Shown: positions 23,661 to 37,118, counted from the first letter of the stretch. The stretch is 64,000 nucleotides of DNA from Lichenostomus cassidix (GCA_008360975.2 CM039182.1:145952656-146016655), one strand, 5' to 3'. Notes: generated from the letters alone by a model not told the origin. Translations and numbers: made by a program.

Positions 23661-26600
23661 TTAGAGTATTTAGGATTTTTGATGGGCTGATTTAGCCATA
23701 ATGGATAACACGGAGTCTGAGCAGGGAGTTTTTTCTATAGCGAAAAGATAGTCTAGACTAACATTTAAATTTGAATTTATTTTTTAAATTTATTAATTAA
23801 ATATTCAAAATGCAAACACATTAGTAGAAAAGCTCTTTAATAGCTGTAGTCTCACATACCTTTCTCAGTCCTCCTCAAAATATCACAGACATCTTCTTGT
23901 TAACTCATTGTTTTAGCTTTGACAGAAACACTCTGCAGCTCCTACTAATTCCCTGTAACTTCTTCCCACACATATTTGGGACTGCCTGGATTTACTCTTA
24001 CTGTTTAAAGATATGATTCCACAAAGGATTACCTCTAGATGTGAAGAGTCTTCACATGAATATCCCTCATCTCAGGGTTTTAAAGTGTCTGAGATGGTTA
24101 TTTAAGTAAACACACGTATAGAGCTCATCCTCTAGAAAGGGGATAAGACAGAAAGAAAGAAAGCTTATTCATCTGTGCTTAATAAAAACTTTTCATCTTT
24201 TCTATGTCATACATTATTTTAGGGACAGCTCTAGGTATATCTAGGTTACAGATGAGCAGAAAATTACTTCAAAATATAAGCCCTGAAAGCTTTTTCTTCC
24301 AAATCAGGTGAAAAGCCACAACTTTGATAGTCTGTCATTGAGAAAAAAATGTAAGGACGGGTGTAAAGTTCATATTAAAAATACGTAATGGGGTAACAGG
24401 TTGAAGGGCAACAGACAAGGAATTTAAGCTGTAGTCTCACTCATGTTTACCAGAAGGCCAAAGAAAACCGAAATCTGGCAGACTACATAAATCAAGTAGC
24501 TTATTTTAGATAAAAGATTTCTTTAGAAAAATTTCAGGTGGCAGAACCAACATTCAAATCACCTCTCAGTGCTAGGCAGAGTAAGGAAATCGATTGGAGA
24601 CTCTTACAACCTAATGAAGTAGCCCTGCTACTCCAGTGCAGCCTTCCTTCTCACTCAATTTCATTTACACATAAGCAACCTTTTCTTATGAAGTGTCCTG
24701 TTCATTCTAAAAAATAAGTAGGTATTTGAAAATGAAAACACACCAATGAGCCCCTGGAAAACAGATCTCAGCCGTGGCCAAGAAACGTTAAAAGTGCACA
24801 GGACACTCCTTTGAGATGTTCATGACTCAGTTTGTTGGCATGGCCAATTCAGATTCTGATCAGCTCAATTACAACACTATCAAAGCAATCTCCATATAGA
24901 TATATTTTTTTAGCTGCAGTCTCCATGTTGTCAGCATGTATTTTTGATCATGTAAAAACATGCTTATCATCCCTGATGCCTTGCTCTCTCACAGTGGTTT
25001 TATATGAAGAGAATTCTGGCATGTTCTCCTATAATCTACCAATGCATTGTATTAGAGGGTAAAGAGCACCTATGTTTATCTATGTATATGTTCATATGCA
25101 ATTTTCTTCTTGTCTTTTATTTTCAATGATGGAATGGACTTCAAGGGTGAAATTTTGTCTGTGTGTCTATTATTCCAGATTTCCTTAATTTTCTTAATAG
25201 TTACTCAACAGAGTTCTTAAGCTTGCCCACTTTCAATAAAATTATTCTGAATTAAAGGTGTTATTTGAAATGGATTGCTTAAGCACATGAAGTTACTATG
25301 CAGTTATTCCAAATGGAATGAGAGCAGATTTAACTGAATCTCCCTCCTTCACTTCCAAACCAAACAGAAACCAAATGTATCAAATTATGTGCAGTTTCAT
25401 GAGGGATTTAAACCAGGATAACTCCTTAGAAGACAGATGTGTGTCAGGACCTATTTGTGTTGCTCTCTGGGCCCACAGGCTTCAAAGAAAGGAAAACAGG
25501 CATAGCTGGAACAGCAGCGTTTGAGGAAAGAAAGAGAAAGATTGAAGAATTCTAACCAGCTATCTGCACACTTCACAAACATTTAATACATATCTTCGTA
25601 TGAATAAAATTGATTGTCCAGAATGCAAGTTTTTATATGTGCTTAGGAGCAGTAGTATATCAGTAGACATGATTATGACATCTCTTCTAAGACACTAAGC
25701 TTCCATGGAAGTGGGAAGATTTAGGGTGATGAAAATCCAACAGGAGAATTTCCAACTTGATCAGAAGCAACTTGGCAACCTGTTTTGCCAACCCTCACCA
25801 GTATGAATTACATTTTAACACACCCATGTACCCAAAGAGCCTGCGCAACTGAATTGGGAGTCAAAAGGGACTGAAACAACCAGGGCTTCTAAAACAGCTT
25901 GTAGCAGTGGTATACATCGAGAACATTGCAGACTAGATGAAGAAAAATAATTTTTAAACCATCCATTAAATGAACTCTTAAAGCAGTATAACAATTACAG
26001 TATTTTGAAGACTTAGATGAACTCTCATGAATTCTCATGTGCTACTCCATGATCCCACAACATCCATCACCCCAATCTAATGTACAAAACATCTTAGAGG
26101 AATATCAAAACTATGACCAATTCTTCAAGGCCTGTGAACTGCAAGCTTTATTTTGAGATAAGTTGTACACAGAGAGGGTGGATGTGGGAGGAGGCTTGTG
26201 TAAAACCTTATCCACAAGTCAATGACCTCTTGGAAAACTTCAAAAATCTCTGTCTGTGGGATTAAAGAGGCAGAAAACAAACACATACTGTGATCTGTTC
26301 ACATAATTGCAACAAGCATAGAGAGGAGAAAAAGCATAAGAATTCAAGGAAAGAAGGAAAAGGGTTGTGTGAGCCTGGCCAGCATCCAGTGGCCCTTACA
26401 TCTTACTAATAACAATTTTCTGTGTTTTGGTTAAATTACACAGCACTCAGTGTTCCATTTCTTACATGTGTGTGGTTAGCAGTATGTCAGCAGACATGTC
26501 TAGAACATCAACACCTGTTAAAACACTGATTATTCTCCTTGGCAGGTGGGAAACTTGGGGTACAAATCACCTCTTTGAAACAGCTGACAAACAAACTGCT

Positions 26601-26814
26601 GTTCTGAACAGAAGGTACATGGAAACTTGGCTTGGAAGATGGGACATGCAGAGTTCACAAAAGCTGTCAAGAGAGTGCTTTAAAAGAAAAAATGATTAGC
26701 AATAAAAATTGAATTCTTCAGTTCTTTTCTATCATAAATATTGATGCTTTTCATATATTAATGAATATTGAAACAGTTTCTTTAGATGAGATTACTCTTT
26801 TCTATTTACTTTTT
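23661..26814. other. Unique non-coding DNA
   Basis: No repeat family or gene recognised over about 3 kb. The short open frames are of the length expected by chance. Confidence 0.4.
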
Positions 26815-26960
26815 TTTCTTTAATCTGATGATTACATAAAAACGCCATTGTTTACATAAAGATTATCAGCGAGTATTTTTATCTTGACATAGCATGCAAA
26901 GGTAAGATTTATCAGAAGTGATTTTGGCCTGATCATTTATGATGAACCTAGGGTCTCAAT
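26815..26960. promoter_or_regulatory. Candidate regulatory element with GATA and forkhead-like sites
   Basis: Within about 150 bases there is a forkhead-like core (TTGTTTACATAAA), several GATA-type cores (GATTATCAG, TTTATCTTG, TTTATCAG) and two CpGs (AACGCC, AGCGAG). No repeat is present. The site clustering is visible; the function is inferred. Confidence 0.22.
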
Positions 26961-27851
26961 AAACCTTTTTGTGTTTTGCTCAAACAACTATAGATTATTC
27001 ATAACTGTCATACTGTTGATTTCTGGAGCTGTACACCATATGTGAATAAAGTTGGACTCTTCAGCAAAATGATATTTCAATTGATGCATCCTTTTATAGT
27101 AAGTGGGGTTTTATCCCTTATTAGAATTTTGTGACCTACAGTAAGTGAACACTAATGCCTTCCTCAATGAACAAGGAATTCCTGACAGAATACAGGACCA
27201 GGACTAAAGACATGATGGAACTACTAGCTTTACATTCACTTCGTCACATTTGTGTGTCTGCCTTGGGACAATATTTCCCTTTACCTACTTAGCTGATTTA
27301 TAGGATTCTATTCAGATGCAACAATTCAGCAAAATGGAATTTACTTGCTGGTCTAGAAAATATCTCTGGTTTTGAGGTTTCTTATAAGTTGTAATGACAC
27401 AGGATGTATATTAGGGAAATGCAGAACCATACGGAGCCCAATTTAATTATTCACTTATTTTATGTATTTTCCTTTCATGTGAACCACAGTATTTGAAACT
27501 GAATGTCATAAAAGGGCTGCAGTGAAAGATAGCAATCCTAACCATGAAAATAGTCTGAAGAGGCTGCTCTTTAGTGACTTAGTCTGCTTTTGAAGGTTTA
27601 GACTTCTTCATTTTTATCAGCAGATTTTCATGATTATTCTAATGGTTCTGAAACAATTTACCAAATTATCTTAATCATCTGATGATAAAGTAGTTGAATA
27701 ATTTCTTTTCTTCCACTTACAGCATTTTTTTCCTCCAGCTGTTCCTGACAGAATGTAAGACTACACAAACTTTGTGTGCTTTTTGAAGTTCTATTTCAAT
27801 GTCAGCTATTGTATGTAATATGGTCTGTGAAGTAACCATGTGCAGAAAACA
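26961..27851. other. Unique non-coding DNA
   Basis: No feature recognised. Confidence 0.4.
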
Positions 27852-28367
27852 ATGTTCTTCTTGTTAGTATGTGTTCATTTAATATGCCTGCCTGGTTCTT
27901 GCACAGCTTCATTTCCTTTTCAACACCATGGCTTTCTCATAACAGGGATTTGTGGAACTGAAGTTCATCTATCACTGATCATTATACTGCTAATCTCAGG
28001 AGAGAATCAGCTGCCTTTCCACATCATAAATGATGAATATAGAATATGGATAAAGATACTTAAAAAAGGTTGTCAGCTGACATATCCATTTCAAACTATA
28101 AAGTTATACTTAACCAACACTGTAGCCCTTGAAACACATGTAGCAGGCCTTTTCGTGAAAGAGTACTGTGACAACTCACCAAAAAAGTACTTAGAATATT
28201 ATTTAAAAGTGGAATCACAGAACAAAAATGAGAAAATGAAGCCTGCAGAGGTTAGAAGCAAAGACAGGAGCCTGGAAGGAATACACAGATACAACAATGT
28301 GCACTCAGAGCCCAGAAAACCAACTGTATCCCAGGCTGCATCAAAGGCAATATGGCCAGCAGGGTGA
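27852..28367 (+). CDS. Unassigned 171-codon open frame running into CR1
   Basis: From the ATG at 27,852 the frame is open for 171 codons. It begins with a hydrophobic stretch (MFFLLVCVHLICLPGSCTA) that looks like a secretory signal peptide with an A-x-A-like cleavage end. The middle is mixed and matches no family I know, and about the last 24 codons are read from the CR1 that starts near 28,295. It is the longest frame in the window apart from one inside an LTR. No clear splice sites, Kozak context or codon bias support it; the ATG is preceded by an AAACA context. Most likely chance or a decayed gene; a lineage-specific small secreted protein is possible but unproven. Confidence 0.12.
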   Translation: MFFLLVCVHLICLPGSCTASFPFQHHGFLITGICGTEVHLSLIIILLISGENQLPFHIINDEYRIWIKILKKGCQLTYPFQTIKLYLTNTVALETHVAGLFVKEYCDNSPKKYLEYYLKVESQNKNEKMKPAEVRSKDRSLEGIHRYNNVHSEPRKPTVSQAASKAIWPAG

Positions 28368-28866
28368 GGAAGGTGGTTCTGCCCCTCTGCTCTGCTCTGG
28401 TGAGACCCCACCAGGGTTATTGTGTTCAGTTTTGTGATCTCCAACAGGTCCATGACCTTTTCATGTCTGAAGATGATCAGAGAGAAAGCTGGAACTCCTA
28501 TCAACACAGGGAGAGTTGGGGCTGAGAGTTCTCAGCCTGGAGAAGAGAAGGATCTGGGGAGACCTTATAGCACCTTCCAGAATCTACAGCTGGCCATACA
28601 AGAAAGCGGGAGAGGGAGTTTTGAGAAGGGCAAGGATTGATAGGATGAGGGGGAATGGTTTTCAGCTGAAAGAGAGCAGGTTTATAGCAGATATCAGGGA
28701 GAAATTCTTTACAGGGTGGTGATGCACTGGAACAGGCTTCCCAGAGAAACTGTGGATGCCCCAACCCTGGAAATGTTCAAGGCCAGGTTGTTTGGCCTTG
28801 AACTCTTGTGGAGCTTTCAGCAATCTGTTCTACTGGGAGGTGTCAGTGGCAGGCAATGCAAGGGCA
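28295..28866 (+). mobile_element. CR1 LINE 3' region, longest simple copy here
   Basis: It starts inside the end of CR1 ORF2 (AATGTGCACTCAGAGCCCAG, AAAACCAACTGTATCCCAGG, TGCATCAAAGGCAATATGGC) and continues through TCTGGTGAGACCCCACCAGG, AAGATGATCAGAGAGAAAGC, TTCTCAGCCTGGAGAAGAGA, GGGGAGACCTTATAGCACC, TTCTTTACAGGGTGGTGATG, GCACTGGAACAGGCTTCCCA and GTTCAAGGCCAGGTTGTTTG to TACTGGGAGGTGTCAGTGGC. The last part, with the CCTTCCAACC motif and octamer tail, is missing, which is unusual for a target-primed insertion and suggests a later deletion. Open frames across it are not functional. Confidence 0.95.
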
Positions 28867-29109
28867 GTATGAAAACACGCACAAGATGACATTTCATAAA
28901 GTGGCAACTCCCTGTCATATGGAAGCTTTAACAAAATGGCAGCACCAAGAATTCAGTGGGAAAGTATTCCCTGTTGTAATATCCTGCTGAATTAACCAGA
29001 TTAGTTGGTAGTGGGGCCACTGCTTCTGCCAGTTGGTTCCAGGGTAGTCTGTATCCATGTGAGGTGTTTTACAAAATTTCAGACCCCAAAAAAGCTGTTT
29101 GGATCTTCT
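28867..29109. other. Unique spacer between CR1 and LTR
   Basis: No feature recognised. Confidence 0.4.
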
Positions 29110-29722
29110 TTTTTGCACTGTGTAGTAGGTGTCTGTGCCCAGGGGCTGGCAGTGGGGCTGCAGGGTGTCTGCTCTGTGGGGAGAGGGTGCTGGACACAGA
29201 AGGTCCCAGCCAGCTCCAGTGACCCACCCAGGGCACAGCCAAGCTGGGGGAGACAGGGGAAACAGATTTCAGAAAGGGCTAATTGCATCAGCAGCAGAGG
29301 AAGAGGGAGACAAGAAGGGAACAGCAGTAGAGGGACTCCAAGGGGTGGCTGAAGAGGAGGGCAGAAGGGGATTCAGACCTGGGGCAGGGATTTCCCCCCT
29401 GACAGGCCTGGAGAGACCCCTCTTAAACAGAGACTGCCCTGCAGCCTGGGGAAGAGGAGTGAGGAGTGAAGGAATGAAGAGAGGACTGGTGGGAAAGTTA
29501 TGTTTTAGTCTCTATTTCCTACTATCTGAATCTCTGTTGACTGACAATAAATTAAGCTACTTTCCCCCAAGTCGAGTCTGTTTTGCCCATGGTAGTAACT
29601 GGCAGATAATCTCCCTGTCTTTACCTCAGTCCTGGAGCTTTTCCACCCTCTTTTCTCCTCTTCTGGTGAAAAGGGGGAGGGAAAGCATGACCAGGGAAGG
29701 GGGCCAAGGTTAACCCACCAGG
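29110..29722 (+). mobile_element. ERV LTR, probably solo (avian type)
   Basis: This is a GC-richer block whose right part follows a familiar bird LTR order: AATAAA polyadenylation signal (29,546-29,551), CCCCCAAGTCGAGTCTGTTTTGCC split as seen at about 29,565-29,588, GTAGTAACTGGCAGATAATC, TCTCCCTGTCTTTACCTCAG, TTCTCCTCTTCTGGTGAA and finally GCCAAGGTTAACCCACCA, the worn 3' terminus. The U3/R part to the left is not recognised in detail, so the 5' end is a guess. A 194-codon frame (29,129-29,713) lies wholly inside and is not taken as a gene. No internal retroviral genes flank it. Confidence 0.68.
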
Positions 29723-32700
29723 CAGAGATAGTTATCAGCACACCCTTGATCTGGATCACCCGGTGGAGAGGCTAAATCACATCACTGAAATCTCCCACAG
29801 CTGAAGCAGAAGGAGGGGACATCACTTCAGTCACTTCACTGCTGCACCACCATTTTTAAATTAGCACAGACTTGTAGGGTATCTGCACCCACAGGCTGCA
29901 CTGTGACAGCATGGATTAAGGAAATACTGATTTAATGTCTTCTAGTCATACTCTTTCCCTTTTCCCTTCTGTGGCTTGATGCACCCATGGGTTGTTTCCT
30001 TTGTGAAAACACTTGCATAAGTGTGATCTCTGTGGGCATGAAACCCTCAGGTGACGCAGAAAATAAGTACAGTGGAAAAATGTACAGCTTTCTCTGAACT
30101 GCTTCTCTGAGAGCCCAAACAAGCCCCAGCACTGGTGTGAAGGAGGAGATGAAAATGAAAGTTACTCAGGGGCCTGAAGAGAAAGGCAATGAGACCATCC
30201 TGTGGCACAGAGAGACTGAGGTGTGACATTGCTTTCACTGAGACACAAAACTGTAGCTTAACTTTTTACAGAGAAAACACCCAGACTGGTAAATAAAGCA
30301 GAATAAAGTACATTCTCTGGCACTGAGATCATTTATCCCAGCAGCTTTGTTGCAAGTGAAAATACACACACCCATAAGAGAGAAGTAGCACATACATTGA
30401 TATGAAACAGTGATTTTACAAAGTTGGGGGTGAATGTGACAGTGATTTAACACAATTCAATGGCAAGGCATCCTTGAGTGTTTACTGCATTGAAGATGGG
30501 GTCAGACTGTCAGGGAGAGCTTTTCATTGGCTCATGCATTCTCTATTCCTTCTCAGTGGGGAGTACAAGTATAGCTGGATCCAGACTTAATCCCAGACTT
30601 GATCAAGTAATTATGTCTAAAGGATTATATCTGTGCAATCAATCCTTTATCACTTATCTCAGATTTCAAAGTTTTCCAATTCACTGAGTATTCGACACAA
30701 TAAGAATTTTCTTGGCCTTGAGGAGTAAGCTTGAGGTGTCACTGCTCAAGGGGAGATCCTGATGTTCAACCCAGTGCCACACTATGTCCACTGTTCATGG
30801 AGTGAGAGAATTGACTCAGTTATATTTGCATACTGACTACAGATATTAGTTTCTTCCAAACCTGGCTAGAGTCAAGCCTTGAGGAACACTAAGGTTAAGC
30901 AGGTGCATTGTTTAAATTAGCCCTTGGCTATTATGTTGTTATCTGTCTCCCCTGAATCCAATTTGAGTGACAGATAGATTCCAGCTGCCACTGGGGGTTG
31001 TCACCTGAGCAGGGTTAAGGGAAACAAAGGTCAGGTTGGGACAGCTTTGTTGTCCACACCATAAAACAGTCACTTTACTCAAAACAGTAAGGTCCTTTCC
31101 TAAGTGCCTAATTACAGCAGTCCCTGATCTTACTCAACTCCTGACTGCCCTCAGGCATTACTCAATGAAGTGCAAATTGACCCAAGCCATTGACCTGTCC
31201 ATTATAAATTTGTTAGCATGGACACAGTCATATCTGTTCACTGCAATGATTTTTAGTGTCTCTTTCAGGACAAGCTCTCTGATTAACAGTCACAGAATTC
31301 AGCTTCAGATCAAAATAACTATTACAAAAGCATATAAACATGGCTATTGCCTAAATATTGGTATGTAAAGCCATGTAAAATATCACATATGTTTGAGAGC
31401 TAAGGAGATAGGGAGATCTGTCATTTAACCTGTGCCATTCTGCAGTGACATATGCTTTCAGTGAAAATAAACCAGAGAAATTCAAAGCAGTTTAAGATGT
31501 AAATCAAACAGTGTATTTCCATTATAGTTAGTTAAGTGAATGAATTTTCACCAGAGTTGGAATTCAGTTTCCTATGCAAAGAAGTCTGTCACCACCTAAG
31601 TTGTCTAAAGTTGCCAGAAACCTTCACATTGAACTGGCAAACACAATAGAGAACTTAAGCCCTTCTGGAAAGTGGCAGCCAAGCATGATACTGTAAACCA
31701 TCTGAAATTACAGTAGATAGCTCAGGGTGAAAAACTGAATCAGGCCAAAAAATCTCTGAAGGTTTTGTAACAAGTGACAGTATTAAGAGCTTATATGGTA
31801 AACTGGGGCAGCAAGCCATCAATTATTTAAAATAAATTTGATCAGAATTTCCCTCTGGCACTAAATTTGAGTGAAACAGAATGGCCTCTGCTTTTCCTGT
31901 AAAACTCTCTTAGCCTCCAGATCAGAGCAGCCACATCCAAACTGCCAACTGGGAATGATTTCAAGTTTGCATGAAGGCCTAAAATGAGGCTGACCTAAGG
32001 CTGTCCCAGATTAAAATCATGCCAAAGTTAATCACAATTTCACTGTAGGTAGAATGAAACTTCAGAACCCATGAATGTTCCTTCAAGCTATTTAATTAAG
32101 TAGAAAAGATATAGTGAAGGGATTTATAATATAGACAAAAAATGGCTTCTGTACCTGAAAGAGATAGTTTTGCTCTCCCATCTTGGTAAGTGCCATTGGT
32201 GCCAGAGATGGGTTAAGACTAGAATTTTTTGACTGCTAAAAAGAAGGAAAAAGCAGGAATGTAGAAAATTCTCCTGATGACCAACCTGTAACTTCAAGAA
32301 CATTAATAAAATTGGAAATCAGACTTAAGGACATACTTTCAGGAATTAAGCTTCCTTATTTTTTTATACTTTTCTGCCAATCCCTTTCTTCTTTTTGACA
32401 GCAGCATGGATTACTTTCCACTTCAGTCATCACCCTAACAAAAGCATCGTACTAAAACTGCTGCTTTTTCTTGCTACAAAAAAATCTCCGGCTCAGACAT
32501 AAGGCCTATTTAATCTTAGTCCAGAGCAGTAATACAAAGGTTTTTCTTCTCTCAAGCAGAGGCTGCAAACCATTTGTTTAATAGATGCCTATCAGGAAAG
32601 CCTGTGATTCCTCATGTGTGAATGAAGCTATTAAACCCCAAACCTTATTACACAAATAATGTCCATTTTGATATTTCAAAGTACTTTTAGCAAGGTGCCC

Positions 32701-33616
32701 ACAAGAGTGTTGTAAATGATCCGTAAACAGTGGAACACTACAGGGACAAATTGTAGATTGGGCAATTTATTTTCACAAAAGTTTACTGCCAAAGGAGAAA
32801 CCAATCACCATTGAGGGTCACTTGAAGGCCCAATCCTGCAAAAGTTCCTCTCCTGTGTCTTCCTTGCTCATGCTGTGACACTGTCTAAATCAGGAAGATT
32901 AATCCAGTGAGTAAGTTATTCTTAGGTGAGTAAAGGGTTTGAGGTATTGTGTTTTGTAGATACAAAACAGGTATCTCCTTTCCATTCTTGTAGGTAATTC
33001 CCTCACATTTCTAGATAATTTATTTTATTCTTTCTGGCAGATAAGCCATCACCATAAGCATGAGGAACTAAGACTAAAAAAAGGAATTGCGACTTCAGAA
33101 AAGGAACCAAGCAAGAATTTCACACCATACTTCGTAAATTAAAAGAAAAATGAGTCACTTCTTGAAAGCGTAGATTTATTCAGTATTCCTGGCTTCCAGG
33201 AAGGTAGAAAGGTGAGGTAAAAAACCTATTTTCACTCAAGTGTATCATGTGCAGTGCTTTCAATTTATCCAAAACAAATTAAAAGTCTCTGAATTTCAGT
33301 AGTCGTTTTTTATATTAATTTTCTTTACTATATATCAAAAGAGGTTTTAATCCTGCACTTCACCATTTCCTGTTTCTAAACTGTGGAGATAGTATTTAAT
33401 AGCACAGGATGATAACCTTTAAAATCCCACTACCTGGCACCAGCTGAGGTGACAGAACTGGTGATGGAGACTTCAAAAGGACTGTGGTTTCATGACATTT
33501 GTTATCTTTTTTTTAAGGTTAGGAAGGGACTGATTCTGAAGAAAATCAGCAGAAACAGCTTTATGTTAATCTATGCCACTGGTCAATTTTCTGTTCTTGA
33601 AGCTTATTTCAGAGTC
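29723..33616. other. Unique non-coding DNA
   Basis: Nearly 4 kb with no repeat family recognised. A 110-codon plus-strand frame at 31,036-31,368 has no distinguishing feature. Confidence 0.4.
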
Positions 33617-33735
33617 CCTGTGGTGGGTTTGACCTTGGCTGGCTTCAGTATGCCCACCTAGCCACTGCCTCACTCCTCCTCCTCCAGAGGACAACAGAAG
33701 AAAACATATAAAGGAAGATTTTTTTTCCCCTCACA
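33617..33735 (-). mobile_element. ERV LTR 3' end, inverted fragment
   Basis: On the plus strand it begins CTGTGGTGGGTTTGACCTTG and GCTGGCTTCAGTATGCCCAC, then runs through CACTCCTCCTCCTCCAGAGG and GACAACAGAAGAAAA. This is the reverse complement of the terminus of the same broad LTR type as at 29.1-29.7 kb (which ends in ...CCAAGGTTAACCCACCA). The match fades after about 120 bases; some LTR-derived sequence may extend to about 33,930. Confidence 0.6.
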
Positions 33736-36700
33736 TCATTTCTCACTCCCCTCTAACAGCTGCCACAGTGTTTTTAAATCCTTTTAAAATGTGTTGCCAA
33801 AGAGACCTCACCGGCTTTGCTGAAGAAGCAGCCTTTGGGCAGTGGTTGGACCATTTTGGAACCAGATGGAGCCAACTGTGAACAACATAGGATCAGCCCC
33901 TGCTCTCTCCTCACAAAAGCTTCCCCCACTCCCTAAATCTTGACTTATAAAAGAAAAGTCCCTCATATCCTTTACTCTGATATTAACCTCTACTACAACC
34001 TAACCTGCATTTTGGGAATGACTACTCAGCATCAGAGCATTTACATTCTGCTCTTGTATTAGCTCAAAATCCTCATCATGTGCCTTCAGACTAGGTTTAT
34101 TTCCAAGTGCACCTGTGGCACAGTTGGAAACTGGATATAAGGATAATGAAAGCAGCTGTAGTCATGTAGCTGCTCCCCAGTGATTCTCAGACTGCCTCGT
34201 CGTGCATTTCTCATTAGGATGTGAATAACAGAAACTGGTTTGGTTTTTTTTTAGAGACACCTTCGGCATCATTATCTCACCCTTAAGGTTTGCATGCTAA
34301 GAATGAAATCAAATCCAAATTCAGTAAAGAAAGGTTTCCTCAGGACTCCAACCAATATTCAGTCTAGATTCCATGCTCGTACTCACAGGTTCTTCTTTAG
34401 TTTTTGCCATATAAATCTTCCCTTTTGCCAAGTACAAATCAGAAATGCATTCCAGAAACAAATCTGGAAGCTCAAAATCATTGGAAGACCAAACCAGATG
34501 TGAAATTTGTTCCACTCCTTGCAGAAGCAGTGCCCTCTACAGTCAGTTTTTCCTTTAGTGAAATTTGATTGGATGCCAAACCCAAAAGAATTTTATACGA
34601 ATGAGTCTTACTAGATATTGACCTAATGACAGTTACTGGTCTTTGAAAAATATTTGGAACCCCTGAAGCTCTAATTGGGTATCTGTGGAATTAACTTTGA
34701 AGCTAGACCAGCTTTGAGATGTAGGTTGAGCCACAAAATATCCAGATATCCTTTTCAGACACAGTTATTCCATGCATCTATGATACTCCATTCTTCTAAT
34801 CCCTAATAAATTGTTAAAAATTACTTTTTAACTAAAACAATAGCTGTGAAACACAAATAGAGTTATCTGCCAGCAAAGGGGACAGCTAATTCATCTGTTG
34901 CTGAACAGTATTTTCAGATGTAATCACAATGTTTCCTGCCTAGAATTATTGGCATCGAGCTTGTAAATGTATCCCCTAAGGGAGAAAAAACACTGTAAAT
35001 AACTTGCCTTTAAAGAGGAGGTTTATTGGATTTTTACACCAGACAAGATGAGCTCTGGTTAAATGCTGAGTGATATTTATATCCCTGTACATCCAGTGAT
35101 ACCTCAGCAGCTATTTATTTATTCTTATTATTATTATTACTATTATATTATTTTTAAAATTTGTTTGTTTGTTTCAGCATTAATGAGCATAACAATCATT
35201 GGTATTCACTTCCAGTGTCTTTCTAGTATTCAAAATATAGACATATTAAATGAGGGTGAATGTGGCAGCTGAAAGAATAGTGTTTTCCAATTTCTTTTAC
35301 TACCTCCTGAATTAAGGAGAAAAAATAAATGGAGGGGGAAGAAAGAGATGAAAACAGAGATGAAATTATTCTGCTGGTATTCATGTCCAATAAGACTGAA
35401 TGGCCTAAGGGAATATGAGCAGGAGTTTTCAACATGCTCAGCTGAACTGTGAGTTGTTACCAGTTTATCAGGCAGTGCAATTTACACAACCCTCAAGGGA
35501 TATCGGGTATGGATCAGTACAAGTGTCATGGGAGCACAAATATAGCTTAAATCTGCCACACTCTGTGGCACAGGATGCTGAAGTATTTGGGCTAAGAGCT
35601 TGACTCTCAGCTTGTCAGACACAATGTGCTACTTCAGATCCCTGGATCAGAGCATCTCAGAGCTCCCTGCATTTATATAATTTTTCAGCAACACTTTCAC
35701 CCTGTTTATGCCATGGGCATGGACGCTATAATGCAGGCTGGCCTGATGGAAATTATGCTGGCCTGATTTTCTAAAGGCAGCTGCATATATGTGGTAAAAC
35801 CTTTAAAAGTTATTTAGTCCTGTTCAAAAGGCGAAAATTTCCCCCTGGAGAAGTCAGAACACAATGTATTGCTTCTCTGAGAGAGCCTGACCTCAGATTT
35901 TCACATGGCCATTCTGTTTTTTGCAGGTAGCTATGTGCTGTAATTTCTCCCAATTTACGTGTCAAGTGTCACCTCTTCTTCTACCATATTGCAGAGGAAA
36001 TAAGTTAGAGGAAAGTCCTCTTTCTCTGTCTTTATGAGATGAAAAGAGAGCTGCTGTTTGGTGACCTGCTCAGTCCTATCAGGCTGGGTTAGACAAATTG
36101 TTGGAACATTTGTAATACTGAGTTCTTCAGGTGGCACCCTTACGACAGGATTTATCTGACTAAATGTGGGTGCTAATGTGCATTTCAGCAAGTCACTTTC
36201 AATTCTCTTTACTGCCAGGGAAGATCTAGTAATAGAGGCAATGGAATTTAGAGTGTGATTCATCTCATCCTAAACAGATGCCTACATTTGTTCAGAGGAA
36301 TTGCATCCTAAACTCCATTAACTGAATTGATCAGATCTCTGGTGATGATAACGGAAGCACAAATAACCAGTTCAAATTGTAGGTGCCTGTGCTGAAAGTC
36401 AGGTGAGATTGATGACTCCTACCCCTTGTTTCTGAAACCTACTCAGACTGAGGTGTATGTTGTACACTCAGCTGCTCCATCCTATTAAAACTGAGGTCCT
36501 TCCCTGGAGGATCTCTGTCTTAATGGCCATGGAAATCCCTGCAGTCTGGTGCAGAAAAGAAATTCCCATGCCTTCAGATTTTAGTGGGAAATTAATGCGG
36601 AGCTCTAGTAGCAGCAGCTTGAAGCTTAACTACTTTCGACCCATTTTGGAGGTAAAAGATCTCTTTTTTTCAGAGTTGATCCAAAATGCCCAGTGTGTAA

Positions 36701-37118
36701 AGAAAATAGAGAGATGCCATCTGCTTCAACAATGATTAGATCTTCCTAAAATAAGGATGGCCAGTACTTGAGTCAGAGCAAATGTTCATTTTCCCCAGTA
36801 TCCAGTTTCCTGCTGTTGTAGGTGTAGTATGTGGAGAGTTAAGTGCAGTAACTGGGTGGGGATATATATGATACTTCCATCTTCTAGACCTTAGAAAGAA
36901 CTCTGATAGATGTCAAAACATTTCTTGCTTAATTTTAAAACTTGCTGTTTGTGTTTCCTTACTTTGTCCAGGTTCAAACTGTTTTAATTAATACAAGTTC
37001 TGAGTAGAATTATAATATATAATTCTTAGTGGATGAAAGGCTTTATAATAGCTTTTTTTTTGTTACCAGTTTATTATTACTGACATGCTTACAGATTATT
37101 TTACTGCTGTACATTTTA
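33736..37118. other. Unique DNA with a TTA repeat
   Basis: Contains an imperfect (TTA)n/(TTTA)n tract at about 35,112-35,152. Otherwise no repeat family or coding frame with family features. Confidence 0.45.

Noticed and set aside
29129..29713. Longest open frame in the window (194 codons, plus strand)
   Set aside because: It lies inside the GC-richer LTR, where stop codons are scarce, and its Gly/Arg/Ser/Pro-rich product has no family features.
29110..33735. The LTRs at 29 and 33.6 kb as the two ends of one provirus
   Set aside because: They are in opposite orientation and no gag, pol or env-like frame lies between them.
35905..35945. Plus-strand TTCTGTTTTTTGCAG|GTAGCT, resembling another recursive splice site
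   Set aside because: The acceptor half is good but the donor half (GTAGCT) is poor. One acceptor-like site per several kilobases is expected by chance.
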